From positions 1 to 5,976 of the forward strand of contig JACRBO010000783.1 of the NCBI GenBank assembly GCA_016219235.1: a stretch of DNA of 5,976 nt. Reading direction: 5' to 3'. The DNA is from Chloroflexota bacterium. GTDB lineage: Bacteria > Chloroflexota > Anaerolineae > Fen-1058. A program made the translations under genes and the position numbers. Under the pieces are notes generated by a model that was given only the letters and a program-made list of their open reading frames with translations, had not been told where the DNA came from and searched no databases. Positions 5,633 to 5,976 of this stretch are shown here, piece after piece. Each line of letters begins with the position of its first letter. Positions within the stretch are counted from its first letter, which is position 1.

Positions 5633-5719
5633 GCGACCCGATAGGTGCGGCGGCCCAACGCCATGATGGTAACCCCGGTCATTTCTAGCCGAAAGCCCGA
5701 TTTTGAGGCGAATTTGGAT
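5633..5719. other. Intergenic stretch with no recognised feature
   Basis: Between the minus-strand promoter and the 21-bp array I see no gene, RNA gene or clear hairpin. A minus-strand frame is open from the array through here to a stop at about 5608, but it has no good start signal and only about 45 codons after its first ATG, so I do not call it. The 21 bases just before 5720 end in GGAT and may be a decayed repeat unit. Confidence 0.5.
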
Positions 5720-5976
5720 TGAACAGACAGAAATGAGCATAAAACTGACTTTGGTCGCGACTGTGGTTAGTCGCGCCGCGATGTAAGTCAGTTCTGTCGC
5801 GACCCGATTGAGTTGCGTCGCGATGGAAGTCAGTCAGGCCGCGACGTAAGTCAGTTGCGTCCCGATATGAGTCAGTTACATGAGCATAAACCTGACTTTG
5901 GTCGCGACTGTGGTTAGTCGTGCCGCGACCGTGGTTAGTCGTGCCGCGACCGTGGTTAGTCGCGCCGCGACCGTGG
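5720..5976. repeat. 21-bp tandem array running off the right edge
   Basis: Twelve consecutive units of exactly 21 bp can be laid out from 5720 to 5971, with a thirteenth beginning at 5972; no indels are needed. Common units have a core like AGTCAGTT or GGTTAGTC followed by CCGCGA or TCGCGA; unit ends are 5740, 5761, 5782, 5803, 5824, 5845, 5866, 5887, 5908, 5929, 5950 and 5971. The last three full units are nearly identical, differing by one or two bases, while those between 5783 and 5887 are diverged. GTCGCGAC, a perfect palindrome, appears at 5754, 5796 and 5901. The block starting ATGAGCATAAA at 5733 recurs at 5880, 147 bp (seven units) later, with about 96% identity over 50 bases. Stops occur in the forward frames of the left part, so it is not one long coding region. 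Confidence 0.9.

Noticed and set aside
5720..5976. Possible CRISPR array
   Set aside because: Units are contiguous 21-mers with gradual divergence; there are no unique spacers and no cas genes.

Overview
The window reads as a chromosomal segment of a GC-rich bacterium, most likely a member of the Chloroflexota. I base this on the RNase Z sequence style, a Crp/Fnr regulator coupled to a Hanks-type kinase with a membrane tail, and intergenic spaces filled with short repeat arrays. This placement rests on family resemblance only; no search was possible. Cyanobacterial-like touches (heptamer repeats, and a small coiled-coil protein with a KYGKDSxEYExAGG-type tail) leave some doubt.

Layout: positions 1-793 (+) hold the C-terminal part of a polytopic membrane protein. 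A 166-bp gap follows with a clear TATAAT box just before a CopD-like four-helix membrane protein (960-1508), which is probably read from a leaderless transcript. A 78-bp inverted array of mostly 7-bp units separates it from RNase Z (1594-2631). RNase Z overlaps a 97-residue zinc-ribbon-like protein (2618-2911) that carries a strong Shine-Dalgarno. A second inverted heptamer array (2914-2998) lies between that stop codon and a Crp/Fnr-family regulator (3007-3699). One base later a GTG starts a Ser/Thr protein kinase with about six C-terminal membrane segments (3701-5125). Its stop codon lies inside a third, short heptamer array. A hairpin terminator (5142-5180) then sits between the kinase and a convergent small coiled-coil gene on the minus strand (5202-5564), which has its own promoter and ribosome binding site. 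From 5720 to the right edge runs a perfectly phased 21-bp tandem array with no convincing gene in it.

Working together: RNase Z and the zinc-ribbon protein form a translationally coupled pair, possibly tied to RNA processing. The Crp/Fnr regulator and the kinase form a second tightly coupled pair that looks like a signalling unit. I did not find a clearly new defence or mobile system. The most unusual content is the repeats: three 7-bp-unit arrays placed directly at stop codons, and the 21-bp array with a 147-bp higher-order period.
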